DNA of 64,000 bases from Geomonas oryzisoli (GTDB taxonomy: Bacteria; Desulfobacterota; Desulfuromonadia; Geobacterales; Geobacteraceae). Below are positions 8,351 to 17,351 of this stretch, in pieces. Under the pieces are notes generated by a model. The model was not told the DNA's origin and searched no databases. It was given only the letters and a program-made list of their open reading frames with translations. The stretch covers positions 3,257,501-3,321,500 of the forward strand of contig NZ_CP076723.1 of the NCBI RefSeq assembly GCF_018986915.1, in the 5' to 3' direction. The translations under genes were made by a program, and so were the position numbers. The number at the start of each line of letters is the position of its first letter. Positions within the stretch are counted from its first letter, which is position 1.

Positions 8351-8389
8351 TACATCTTGTGGTTTATTTCTGCCGCTCCACAAAATGTA
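8351..8389 (+). promoter_or_regulatory. Inverted repeat upstream of nrdJ (possible regulator site)
   Basis: TACATCTTGTGG (8351-8362) and CCACAAAATGTA (8378-8389) match in 11 of 12 positions as inverted repeats around a 15-nt spacer, ~60 bp before the nrdJ start. They could be paired NrdR-type boxes or an RNA hairpin. The match to the usual NrdR consensus is only partial and the centre-to-centre distance (27 bp) is not the usual one. Confidence 0.4.
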
Positions 8390-8446
8390 GGGCCCAAAGC
8401 AAATAACATGGCTACATGTTGAATATCCCAAGGAGGACGAAAGGTT

Positions 8447-10681
8447 ATGAAGAAAACAGTCGAGAAGGGTCAGATCCCGGGTCTCACCAAGAACGCATTG
8501 ACGGTGCTCGAGAAGCGCTATTTGAAGAGGGACCAGGCCGGGAAGCCCCTTGAGACTGCCTCCGACATGTTCCGCCGCGTGGCCACCGCGATCGCACAGG
8601 CGGACGCCGTGTTCGACAAGAAGGCGGACATCTCCGCGCTGTCGGACAAGTTCTACAACATGATGACCAACTTCGAGTTCCTCCCCAACTCCCCGACCCT
8701 GATGAACGCCGGTCGCGAGCTGGGTCAGCTCTCCGCCTGCTTCGTGCTTCCGGTGGGCGACAGCATGGAGGAAATCTTCGAATCCGTCAAGAACACCGCG
8801 CTGATTCACAAGTCCGGCGGCGGCACCGGCTTCTCCTTCTCGCGCCTGCGCCCGGCCAACGACGTGGTCATGTCCACCACCGGCATCTCCAGCGGCCCCC
8901 TCTCCTTCATGCGCGTCTTCGACATCGCCACCGAGACCATCAAGCAGGGAGGCACCCGCCGCGGCGCGAACATGGCGATCCTGCGTGTCGACCATCCCGA
9001 CATCATGGACTTCATCATGTGCAAGAACGACCAGCGCCAGCTGAACAACTTCAACATCTCGGTCGGCATCACCGAGGAGTTCATGAAGGCGGTCGACGCG
9101 GACCGCGACTACACCATATTCAACCCGCGTGACAAGAAGCCGGCCGGCACGCTGAACGCGCGCAAGGTGTTCGCCCGCATCGTGAAGCAGGCCTGGGAGA
9201 ACGGCGAGCCGGGCATCATCTTCCTGGACCGCCTGAACAAGGACAACCCGACCCCGCACATCGGCGAGATCGAGTCGACCAACCCCTGCGGCGAGCAGCC
9301 GCTTCTCCCGTACGAGTCCTGCAACCTGGGCTCCATCAACCTGGGAAAGATGGTGGTCCACGGCAAGGTAGACTGGGACAAGCTGAAAGAGACCGTGCGC
9401 ACCGCCGTGCACTTTTTGGACAACGTCATCGAGGTGAACAACTACCCGCTGCCGCAGATTGACGAGATGACCCGTTCCAACAGGAAGATCGGCCTGGGCG
9501 TCATGGGCTGGGCGGACATGCTGATCATGCTCGGCATCCCCTACGGCTCCGAGGAGTCCGTGGAACTGGGCGAGAAGGTGATGCAGTTCATCAACGAGGA
9601 AGGCAAGATCGCCTCCCGCGAGCTTGCCAAGTCCCGCGGCGCCTTCCCCAACTTCAAGGGTAGCATCTACGACGTCCCGGGCGGCGATCCGATCAGGAAC
9701 GCGACGGTCACCACCATCGCCCCGACCGGCACCATCTCCATCATCGCCAACGCCTCCTCCGGCGTCGAGCCGCTGTTCGCGGTCAGCTTCGTGCGCCAGG
9801 TCATGGACAAGAACATCCTGGTCGAAGTGAACCCGCTCTTCGAGAAGATCGCCAAGGAGCAGGGCTTCTACAGCGAGGAGCTGATGCAGCGCATCGCCGA
9901 GCACGGCACCGTGCACGACATCAGCGCCATCCCCGAGGACGTGCGCGACGTGTTCGTCACCGCCCACGACATCACCCCGGAAGAGCACATCACCATGCAG
10001 GCCGCCTTCCAGCGTCACACCGACAACGCCGTCTCCAAGACCGTGAATTTCCCGCAGGAAGCCACCATCGAGGACGTCGAGGAAGTCTACCGTCTGGCCT
10101 ACCAGATGAACTGCAAGGGGGTCACCATCTACCGTGACGGTTCCCGCGACGAGCAGGTCCTCTCCGTCGGCAAGAAGGAAGAGCCCAAGGCCGCCGCGGC
10201 CCTCACCCTCGAAGAGAAGCGCAGCATCAAGCGCGAGCGCCCCAAGGCGCTCAAAGGGTGGACCTACCAGATGCAGACCGGCTGCGGTCCGCTGTACATC
10301 ACCATCAACGAAGACGCTTCCGGCCTCTTCGAAGTCTTCACCACCATGGGCAAGGCAGGCGGTTGTGCCGCCAGCCAGTCCGAGGCCATCGGGCGCATGG
10401 TATCCCTGGCCTGGAGAAGCGGCGTGCAGGCGCGTCAGGTCGTGAAGCAGCTCCTCGGCATTTCCTGCCACAGCCCGAGCGGTTTTGGCGACAACAAGGT
10501 CCTCTCCTGCGCCGACGCCGTCGCCAAAGCGATCCAGTCGCACCTGGCGCTCACCGGTCATGCCGAAGTCATCGAAGCGCCGAGCTTCGAGAGAGGCGCC
10601 TGCCCCGAGTGTGGTGGTGTCGTCGAGCACGAGGGCGGCTGCGCCGTCTGCCGCGTCTGCGGCTACTCCGAGTGCGCGTAA
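8447..10681 (+). CDS. nrdJ: Adenosylcobalamin-dependent (class II) ribonucleotide reductase
   Basis: A 744-aa oxygen-independent ribonucleotide reductase that uses B12 to form the thiyl radical. Seen: LSACFVLPVGDSM (redox Cys), SGGGTGFSFSRLRP substrate/phosphate loop, STNPCGEQPLLPYESCNLGSINL with active-site Cys and Glu, and the APTGTISIIANASSGVEP loop. A C-terminal module contains a four-Cys zinc-ribbon (CPECGG...CAVCRVCGYSEC) that re-reduces the active site. AGGAGG lies ~9 nt upstream of ATG 8447. Monocistronic, with a structured element downstream. Confidence 0.96.
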   Translation: MKKTVEKGQIPGLTKNALTVLEKRYLKRDQAGKPLETASDMFRRVATAIAQADAVFDKKADISALSDKFYNMMTNFEFLPNSPTLMNAGRELGQLSACFVLPVGDSMEEIFESVKNTALIHKSGGGTGFSFSRLRPANDVVMSTTGISSGPLSFMRVFDIATETIKQGGTRRGANMAILRVDHPDIMDFIMCKNDQRQLNNFNISVGITEEFMKAVDADRDYTIFNPRDKKPAGTLNARKVFARIVKQAWENGEPGIIFLDRLNKDNPTPHIGEIESTNPCGEQPLLPYESCNLGSINLGKMVVHGKVDWDKLKETVRTAVHFLDNVIEVNNYPLPQIDEMTRSNRKIGLGVMGWADMLIMLGIPYGSEESVELGEKVMQFINEEGKIASRELAKSRGAFPNFKGSIYDVPGGDPIRNATVTTIAPTGTISIIANASSGVEPLFAVSFVRQVMDKNILVEVNPLFEKIAKEQGFYSEELMQRIAEHGTVHDISAIPEDVRDVFVTAHDITPEEHITMQAAFQRHTDNAVSKTVNFPQEATIEDVEEVYRLAYQMNCKGVTIYRDGSRDEQVLSVGKKEEPKAAAALTLEEKRSIKRERPKALKGWTYQMQTGCGPLYITINEDASGLFEVFTTMGKAGGCAASQSEAIGRMVSLAWRSGVQARQVVKQLLGISCHSPSGFGDNKVLSCADAVAKAIQSHLALTGHAEVIEAPSFERGACPECGGVVEHEGGCAVCRVCGYSECA

Positions 10682-10746
10682 CGAGAAGTCAAAAGTAACA
10701 ATTGCGAGGAGTCTTTAGAAGACGAACTGAGCGAAGAGTAAAAAAG

Positions 10747-10840
10747 AAGTAGGAAGCAAACGAGGGGACCCCACTAGGCTGCGGCCGCTTCAGCAGAGAT
10801 GCTGCAGCGGCACCATGCTGGTGCGGTCCCCTTTCTACTT
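10747..10840 (+). ncRNA. Multi-stem structured element downstream of nrdJ
   Basis: Nested pairings: AAGTAG (10747-10752) with CTACTT (10835-10840); GGGGACC (10764-10770) with GGTCCCC (10825-10831). Inside are a 12-bp hairpin (10784-10795 / 10800-10811, loop GAGA) and CACCA-TGC-TGGTG (10811-10823). Together they make a branched fold without a clean U-tract. It could be a complex terminator, a 3'UTR-derived RNA, or a small RNA. I match it to no known family. Confidence 0.4.
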
Positions 10841-11106
10841 TGTATCACCGTCCCCCTGACTGCTCCCCCTCCCCCGTCATTTTGGGCAACGGCCTCCTCC
10901 CTCACTGTCTAATCAGTTTACTTTCGCGTCTCCCGGGTTAACATTACCCAATCCCGCCACCCCCCATCAAACACAGAGGACACTGAGGTCCACAAAGGAC
11001 ACAGAGGAATGATGATTTCACGCTTCTGATACGCGAAGACTGCGAAGCCGTTCTCTTTCAAACACGAATATCACCCGTCTCAACCAAGACACCTAGGAGG
11101 TCAGCC
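10841..11106. other. Intergenic region, no gene seen
   Basis: Contains CACAGAGGACACTGAGG...CACAAAGGACACAGAGG near-repeats (10971-11010). No coding frame with a ribosome site. Confidence 0.5.
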
Positions 11107-11343
11107 GTGGAATTCTTCGTCTGTCGCTGTAGTGGCATCGGTGAGGTGATTGTCGATGGCGTGAGCCAAGGAGCGAACCGGGACGCTGACGGCAACCTCT
11201 CGGTCAAACTGTGCAATCCGGGGCTGCACGTCATCTCCCTGCGCTGCAAAAATGGCGGCAACTGCATACCCAAAACGGTGGAGGTGAACATCTGCGATAC
11301 CGACCCGATCTGCCCTAAGGAGGTGCGCTTCAGATGTTCATAA
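11107..11343 (+). CDS. Small Cys-rich protein of unknown function
   Basis: 78 aa starting at GTG 11107 with AGGAGG 7 nt upstream. Seven cysteines in pairs (VCRC, LCN, LRC, NC, IC, IC, RC) and no signal peptide. The middle (GEVIVDGVSQGANRDADGNLSVKLCNPGLHVISLRC) resembles a small beta-sandwich. It overlaps the patatin gene by 10 bp, so the two are translationally coupled. Function unknown; a chaperone or partner of the lipoprotein is a guess. Confidence 0.65.
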   Translation: MEFFVCRCSGIGEVIVDGVSQGANRDADGNLSVKLCNPGLHVISLRCKNGGNCIPKTVEVNICDTDPICPKEVRFRCS

Positions 11344-12839
11344 AAAACCTGCCGCTGAAACTATTCCTCATCGCCACCCTCTGCTGCGCCGGGTGCGCCC
11401 ACTACCGCGACAATCCGGCGGCCTCCGCCTCCCAAACGGGCTACCGCTATGACACCGTGCGCCTGCCGCCAAGCAAGGAACGACCTTTCGTCGTCCTCGC
11501 CTTTTCCGGCGGCGGCACCCGCGCCGCCGCCTTCTCGTTCGGCCTTATGGAGGAACTGCAGAAGGTCACCTACACCGCGCCGGATGCTTCCCGACGCTCC
11601 CTGCTCCAGGACGTGGAGATCATCTCTTCGGTCTCCGGCGGCAGCTTCACTTCCGCGTATTACGCACTCTTTCCCGACTCGTTCTTCGCCGACTTCCCCA
11701 GGGAGGTGCTGACCAGGAACATCCAGGGCGCGCTGATAGGGAGGATGTTCAACCCGTACAACTGGTGGCGCCTCGCCTCCCCTGACTTCAGCCGTATCGA
11801 TATCGCTGAAGAGTACTACGACCATGCCATCTTCAAAGGCATGACCTTCGCCGCGCTGCTGCAACGCCCCAGGGGGAGTTCACCGTTTCTGGTCCTCAAC
11901 GCGACCGACATCGGCATCACCCACCGCTTCGAATTCACGCAGGACCAATTCGATCTTCTCTGCTCCGACCTCTCGGGCGTCTCCGTCTCGCGAGGCGTCG
12001 CCGCCTCCTCCAACTTCCCGGTCGCATTCGCTCCGCTTACGCTGAACATATACAAGAAAGACTGCCCTCCCGTGCCCCCGTGGGTCGCGGAAGCGCTCAA
12101 GCCGGGCAACCGCGACAAGCGCCGCATCGCCGACGCGACGGCTGCGGACTCCTACCGCGCACCGGACCGGCGTTACGCTCACCTGCTCGATGGAGGGCTC
12201 TCCGACAACCTCGGCCTTAGAGGACCTTTCACCGCGGTGACCACGACCGACAGCCCCTATAGCCTGGTGCGGTACATAAACGAAGGGAAGATCGGGAGGA
12301 TCATCTTCATCTCCGCCAACGCGAAGACCACCAAGAAACGAAGTTGGGACGCGAAGAGTACGCCTCCCGGGGTGGGCGCGGTGCTTGACATCGTGACCAG
12401 TGGCCCCATGGACGATGTTTCCTTCGACAGCCTTGAGAGCACCGACGGTCATTTCAACCAGATGAAGCAGTTGGGGCGGGCCATCGACTCCTGCAACGAG
12501 CGCCTGAAAGAGGCCGGCCGCGCGGCCGGCGAGCGGGGAGTCTCGGCAAAATGCCCCGAGCCTGAGCTGATCCCCAATCCGCTCAACACCGATTACGGCT
12601 TTGTCGAGCTTACCTTCGACGACATCCCCGACCCGCGTCTGCGCCGCTGCCTGCAGGAGCTCCCCACCAACTTCTCGCTGCCGGAACCGACCACGCGCCT
12701 GTTGCGCCAGTCCGCCCAGTACCTGCTGATGAATTCGGAACGTTTCCGGGAGGTGATGAAGCGCATGGACGCCCAGTGGCAGCCGGAGCAGATCACCATC
12801 GATCCGCTCCTCATCAACGAGGTGTGCGGCAAGTACTGA
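11334..12839 (+). CDS. Patatin-like phospholipase, lipoprotein
   Basis: 501 aa with a lipoprotein signal (LIATLCCAGC). The patatin fold has the glycine-rich oxyanion loop FSGGGTRAAAFSFGLMEEL, the nucleophile elbow SSVSGGS (Ser of the Ser-Asp dyad; first Gly of GxSxG is replaced by Ser), and the catalytic Asp in LLDGGLSDNLG. Expected activity is acyl hydrolysis of lipids at the outer membrane or periplasm. The start lies inside the preceding small gene, so expression is coupled. Confidence 0.88.
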   Translation: MFIKNLPLKLFLIATLCCAGCAHYRDNPAASASQTGYRYDTVRLPPSKERPFVVLAFSGGGTRAAAFSFGLMEELQKVTYTAPDASRRSLLQDVEIISSVSGGSFTSAYYALFPDSFFADFPREVLTRNIQGALIGRMFNPYNWWRLASPDFSRIDIAEEYYDHAIFKGMTFAALLQRPRGSSPFLVLNATDIGITHRFEFTQDQFDLLCSDLSGVSVSRGVAASSNFPVAFAPLTLNIYKKDCPPVPPWVAEALKPGNRDKRRIADATAADSYRAPDRRYAHLLDGGLSDNLGLRGPFTAVTTTDSPYSLVRYINEGKIGRIIFISANAKTTKKRSWDAKSTPPGVGAVLDIVTSGPMDDVSFDSLESTDGHFNQMKQLGRAIDSCNERLKEAGRAAGERGVSAKCPEPELIPNPLNTDYGFVELTFDDIPDPRLRRCLQELPTNFSLPEPTTRLLRQSAQYLLMNSERFREVMKRMDAQWQPEQITIDPLLINEVCGKY

Positions 12840-12936
12840 GCAAAGGTCGAAGCCGGTCGACGCGAGCATTTCCAGTCAGCAAAGAAAACATGATCCCCCT
12901 GGTCCCCGCAGGGGTCACGCCTATGGAGGCTCCGAA

Positions 12937-13422
12937 GTGCATACTTACTACGTAATCCAGATTGCGACGCTCGCATCATGCATTGCAGGTATAGCCAGCA
13001 TTATTTTCGGCATCTTCATCTACAAAAGACAATCAAATATCCAGGTTTTCATTGCCTACACCAAAAGGTATGAGGAGGTCATGCAGTTTTTTCCACATGA
13101 GGCCATCTCGGCACGGCTTGACTCAGACTGTAGTCTTCCACCAGAAAGCCAGGAACTGACCTTAGCAGTATTGAAGTATCTGAACCTTTGCTCCGAAGAA
13201 TTTTATCTCTGGAAAAGTAGATACCTGTGTTCAAAAATATGGGCGATCTGGGAAGATGAGTTAAAGCGAACTCTGAGCAGTCCCCTGTATTGCAGGGAAT
13301 GGCCAAAAGTGAAAAATGAGTTTGAGAGCTATCCTGCTTTTCTCGAATTTATCCAAAAAGTGCAGAGAGAATGTCCCTTGGTTGCGAAGCTCGGCTCCAG
13401 CATGCAAAGCGGCAATCCTTGA
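12937..13422 (+). CDS. Hypothetical single-TM protein
   Basis: 161 aa from GTG 12937 with GGAGG ~8 nt upstream. One N-terminal membrane helix (YYVIQIATLASCIAGIASIIFGIFIY), then a helical cytoplasmic region rich in aromatic residues (KYLNLCSEEFYLWKSRYLCSKIWAIWEDEL). The segment is clearly more AT-rich than its neighbours, suggesting recent acquisition. The layout resembles small membrane proteins of accessory regions; no function assigned. Confidence 0.7.
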   Translation: MHTYYVIQIATLASCIAGIASIIFGIFIYKRQSNIQVFIAYTKRYEEVMQFFPHEAISARLDSDCSLPPESQELTLAVLKYLNLCSEEFYLWKSRYLCSKIWAIWEDELKRTLSSPLYCREWPKVKNEFESYPAFLEFIQKVQRECPLVAKLGSSMQSGNP

Positions 13423-13464
13423 AGCTCTTCCAGCCGTTTCTGATTCGCTCCTCCCAAACCTTTT

Positions 13465-14238
13465 TTATCTTTTCGTACCCACATAGACCGCGATAGGCAC
13501 GGTGTAGACGATCTTGCCGTCTTCCCTGCGGGCGTTGATGCCTAAACTGTCGATGCCCACGTCGGCGGTCACCAACTCCCTGATCACCCGATCGTCTCCC
13601 GGCTTGGGAAACGACGCCTTTATCTGCGTCTCCAGCTCTATGTCGACGCCGTAGGCACTCCGGCGACAGTCAACCAGGCCGGAGTGCTGGAACAGTGCCT
13701 CGAACTCGTCCTCAGTCAAGGCATGGGTGTGGGAAGGATCGCGGATCAGCTCCAGCTCGTCGTATGCCGCCGACTTTGCCGACGGGATGGCGACATCGGC
13801 CACCATGACCACTCCGCCGGACCGGCATACCCGGATCATTTCGGACAACGCCTGCTGCGGGTCCAGCAGATGATGGAAACTGTAGCGGGTGAGCACCAGT
13901 GAGAAGCAATGGTCCGGATAAGCCAACGGGACGGCGGTGCCGATGTCCCAGGTGAGGTTGGCAAGCCGTTGCTCCGCCTGGCGCTGCCTGGCCTGCTCGA
14001 TCATGGCCGGGGTGATGTCCACTCCCGTTACCTGCCTGGCATGTCTCGCGAAGGCGCAGGCAACCATCCCCGGTCCGCAGGCCACATCCAGAACCTCGTC
14101 CCGCTCGCCTACCCCCGACAACTCGACCAGCACCTGCAACGCATCGTGATGCCCCGGCACCTGCGTGAACGGCACCGCCTGCTGCGAGAATTGCTCTATG
14201 ATCCTGTCCTGATGCGCCTGCTCTTTGTCCTCGGCCAT
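13465..14238 (-). CDS. Class I SAM-dependent methyltransferase (UbiE/Methyltransf_11 type)
   Basis: 257 aa. Motif I VLDVACGPGMVACAFA, motif II acidic TGVDITPAMIEQAR, post-motif LVLTRYSFHHLLDPQQALSEMIRVCRSGGVVMVAD: the classical Rossmann methyltransferase set. AAGGAGG lies 6 nt upstream of ATG 14238. The substrate cannot be told from sequence; a small molecule is more likely than a macromolecule. Confidence 0.88.
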   Translation of the reverse strand: MAEDKEQAHQDRIIEQFSQQAVPFTQVPGHHDALQVLVELSGVGERDEVLDVACGPGMVACAFARHARQVTGVDITPAMIEQARQRQAEQRLANLTWDIGTAVPLAYPDHCFSLVLTRYSFHHLLDPQQALSEMIRVCRSGGVVMVADVAIPSAKSAAYDELELIRDPSHTHALTEDEFEALFQHSGLVDCRRSAYGVDIELETQIKASFPKPGDDRVIRELVTADVGIDSLGINARREDGKIVYTVPIAVYVGTKR

Positions 14239-14324
14239 GGTGTCCTCCTTTTCAAATGATCATCACAATAGCTTGCCATCGGCATGGCTGGAGTGCCGGC
14301 CCCACCTGAAGCAGACATGCCCCA

Positions 14325-17240
14325 TTACTGAGTCATTGCCTCCCGAACCAGGTCCACCCCCTCGCGCAGCCTCTTGAGCTTCGGGACGTATGAATCTGGA
14401 TGCTCACCCGCGACAATCAACTCCTTCCATTGCAACAAGCTGTCTATCTCGTCCGTCACATCCTTGATGCGAATGGAGGCATAGCTCTCGTCGCACTCGA
14501 TGTAGTAAAACCTGCTGGGAACACTGGTACAGAAAATGGTGCTGAGCCCGACCTGCGTGCTGAACATGTTATTGCTTAGGCTGTAGAAGGTGCCTTGTCC
14601 ACCCCTGAAGTTGAGGAGCATTTTCTCGGCGTGCGGACTGATCCCGAGCACCTCCCGAGGCAAAAACTCTCCCCCTACGAGCGCACCAGGGAACATATCC
14701 GAGGACGACTTGGTCTTGAAGTCAAACGCAGCGACTGCACCTGCCAGCGGGAAATAGATCTTGCCCGTGCCCTGGTCGACCCCGTAGATGCAGTCGCCGA
14801 ACGGAAACCGCACTGGCCACGTGAGATTCTTGTTGCAAAGAATGACCCCTCTGTCCGTGACGACGACAAATTCATCCGGCTTGGTGCCAACCCGCTCGAG
14901 TGACAAAGTGGACTGGCCTTTCAAAGAAAGAAACGCGCTGGGGTTTCTGTGGTTGTTGAGGGCAAACTTGAACATTCTGTCGACTTCCTGCTTCTCGGAG
15001 TGGGAGAGAACGCAGAAATATTCATGTTCCCTGCTGGAAAGGAACAACCGGCTTATCTGAAGTTGGTGTCCCGGCCACAAGTCGGCTGTGGCTTGGACTA
15101 CCCCTAAGAACCGACTTCGCTCACCATCCAGGACGAAACGCAGGAAATACTCCCCGTCCGGGCCGTAACGGAAAAGAAAGAGGTTTTCGTCGGAGTTGTA
15201 GTCCTGCAGAAAAGGGGCGGTGAAAAGCGGGGACTGCAGCGACCAGGCGGTCATTTCCTTAAGGTCGATGAACAACAGCGTCTCGTCGCCCGTGCGCAGG
15301 CACGCGTGGCGGTCGGTCACGAAATAGAGATGCGCCGGGTACTCCCTCGCCACATCCACAGGCAGGGAGGACGATACCGTAAGCTCGACCGGGGTGGCCA
15401 CCACCTTCAGGGTCTTGGCGATTTTGCTGTCAATCTCCGAGATAGCCGCCGCGTCGGCTATTGCATCGACCACCGCAGCGGCCCTCGCCGCGTCGCCTAT
15501 CCACTTGGCGGTCTCGTACTCCGCGAGCAGATCCTCGGCGGTTCTCAACGGCCGCAGTTCTTCCGCCCGCGCCTCCACCGTCGACAGGTACCGTGAGCGT
15601 TCATCCTGAGGCAGGTACGTCGAGGCCCGCCGTACCTCGCTGTAGATGGCGGCGACGTCGTCGAAGCTGCTCTCCTCAGCCTGCGCCACGTCGAGCAACC
15701 TCCGGACCTCGTCGCGCTCGGCCTGCTGCTCGACTGCCAGCGCCTGTTCGTACTGCTCCTGAAAATAGGGGGAGGAACGAAAATAGGCGCGTACCCGCGC
15801 CAGAATCTGCAGCGCCTCGCGCTCACGGCCGCCGCGGCGCAACGAAATGGCTGCCACGAAGTCAAGCCAGACAGCCTCGGCGCTACGATCCGGCATCCGC
15901 TCCAGGCGGTGGTTCCGGTACAGGATCTGGAAGAGCGGCGAGAGTGAAGCAGCACTGCGATACGACTCGCCGGCGTCTTCCCGGCTTGCCAGCCATCTCA
16001 TCGCCTCAAAGCACTCCGCCCACTTCTCCTCCTCAAGCGCCGCGCGCAGTGCCTGCATTTTCTGCTCGACCGCCTCGCGCCGCTCGGCGTCCTGCTCGCA
16101 CTGAATCAACTCCCTGATCCGGATCTCGCTGCTTTTATCCAGTTGCAGCAGCCTCTTCAAAACCGGTAGCCGCTCTCTTCTCTCCCGGCACTGTTCCAGC
16201 GTCCGCCAAAGATCGGTCACTTCCGTCATCACCGCACAACACTCCGAAAGCGCTAGGATCCTGCGGGCCTTCGGGAGGTTTCTACCCATGACCAGGGCCT
16301 CTCGGGCCAGTCCCGCGGCGCGCTCCAGGTCCCCCTGGTCCAGGGCAGCTATCGCATCCCGCAGCACCGGTTCCGCCTCGGCGGCAGCCGCCTCCTCGAT
16401 TCTCCTCTTGAGGTCGTCCAAGGCTGCGAAAAATCCATCCTTCTCTTCGGCCCAACCCAACAATTTCTGGGCGAAGACCAGGTTTCCGTCGCGCAAGGCA
16501 ACTTCAGCGTAGGCGCAAAGCGCATCCTTCCCCAAGTCCGAGTGGTGCAATGAATCGAAGAGAGCTCCCGCCTCACCCGGTTGGCCGTTGCCGTAGTAGG
16601 CAAGCGCCAGCAGCTCACGAACACTTTTTTCCTGCAACACGAAGCTTGGTTGGGCGAGGAGTGTATCTATTGCCGTCTGAAACGCGCCGATTTCGTCGAC
16701 GAGCATCCGGATCCCCCTGGTGAACGCGACCAGATCGCCCCCTTTGGTCATGCGCAGCGCGGCCAGTTCCCTCTCGGCCCCGGGGTAGTCGTACTCGTCC
16801 AGCAACCGCTGAGCACGGGCGAGGGCTTCCCGGGGAGAGGTGGCATGAGCGGCCGGTTCATCGCGCCGGCGGCGAGTCTCTCCCGCGGCCCCTCTCGTCG
16901 CTCCGGCTCCGTCTTTTTTCGACACGCAATCCAAAGCCTTGAGCGAGAGAGCGTCGAGATGGGTGTGGCAGGCGTCGATAGAGGGAAGCAACGTATGCTT
17001 GATGAGGACCACGTTGGCGTCGCAAGGATGCGGTAACAGCTTGAAGACCTCGCCGTAACTCTCCAGGAGCAGGTTCTGCAAGCGGTTCTTCACCTCATAG
17101 CCGCGTTCCTTTTCTGTCTCGGGCAGGCAGAGCCGGGTCGGATTGACTCTTTTTATGGAGGTGATTATCAGCTCAGAAGGAGGGATGTTCGCCGAAGCGA
17201 GCAATGCTTCGGCGGCTTTGATTTCATGTACCCATGGCAT
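14325..17240 (-). CDS. Large TPR-like / beta-propeller protein of unknown function
   Basis: 971 aa from ATG 17240 (AAGGTGG ~9 nt upstream); the longer start at 17285 lacks an RBS. There is no signal peptide. N-terminal ~100 residues are an unrecognised globular domain. An Arg-rich linker (GETRRRRDEPAAH) leads to ~450 residues of helical repeats with TPR character (ALARAQRLLDEYDYPGAERELAAL; LAYYGNGQPGEAGALFDSLH). The last ~350 residues are beta-rich and look like a propeller (YLFVTDRHACLRTGDETLLFIDL, VVVTDRGVILCNKNL). Probably a cytoplasmic scaffold; no catalytic motif seen and no helpful neighbour. Confidence 0.75.
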   Translation of the reverse strand: MPWVHEIKAAEALLASANIPPSELIITSIKRVNPTRLCLPETEKERGYEVKNRLQNLLLESYGEVFKLLPHPCDANVVLIKHTLLPSIDACHTHLDALSLKALDCVSKKDGAGATRGAAGETRRRRDEPAAHATSPREALARAQRLLDEYDYPGAERELAALRMTKGGDLVAFTRGIRMLVDEIGAFQTAIDTLLAQPSFVLQEKSVRELLALAYYGNGQPGEAGALFDSLHHSDLGKDALCAYAEVALRDGNLVFAQKLLGWAEEKDGFFAALDDLKRRIEEAAAAEAEPVLRDAIAALDQGDLERAAGLAREALVMGRNLPKARRILALSECCAVMTEVTDLWRTLEQCRERRERLPVLKRLLQLDKSSEIRIRELIQCEQDAERREAVEQKMQALRAALEEEKWAECFEAMRWLASREDAGESYRSAASLSPLFQILYRNHRLERMPDRSAEAVWLDFVAAISLRRGGREREALQILARVRAYFRSSPYFQEQYEQALAVEQQAERDEVRRLLDVAQAEESSFDDVAAIYSEVRRASTYLPQDERSRYLSTVEARAEELRPLRTAEDLLAEYETAKWIGDAARAAAVVDAIADAAAISEIDSKIAKTLKVVATPVELTVSSSLPVDVAREYPAHLYFVTDRHACLRTGDETLLFIDLKEMTAWSLQSPLFTAPFLQDYNSDENLFLFRYGPDGEYFLRFVLDGERSRFLGVVQATADLWPGHQLQISRLFLSSREHEYFCVLSHSEKQEVDRMFKFALNNHRNPSAFLSLKGQSTLSLERVGTKPDEFVVVTDRGVILCNKNLTWPVRFPFGDCIYGVDQGTGKIYFPLAGAVAAFDFKTKSSSDMFPGALVGGEFLPREVLGISPHAEKMLLNFRGGQGTFYSLSNNMFSTQVGLSTIFCTSVPSRFYYIECDESYASIRIKDVTDEIDSLLQWKELIVAGEHPDSYVPKLKRLREGVDLVREAMTQ

Positions 17241-17351
17241 GGCGCAGCACCACCTTGTTGATGGATTTTTCCCGTTGCTGCGCATCAGTGTATTAAAAGT
17301 TTACAATTTATCAACCAGAGTAAGCTGAATATCTGACATCCTGGCCCGCCA

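Noticed and set aside
8351-8389. Definite NrdR operator
   Set aside because: The inverted repeat is real, but box sequence and spacing do not match the usual paired NrdR boxes closely enough.
8348-10630. 760-aa minus-strand ORF
   Set aside because: Antisense shadow of nrdJ in GC-rich DNA; composition His/Val/Asp/Gly-rich without domain signature.
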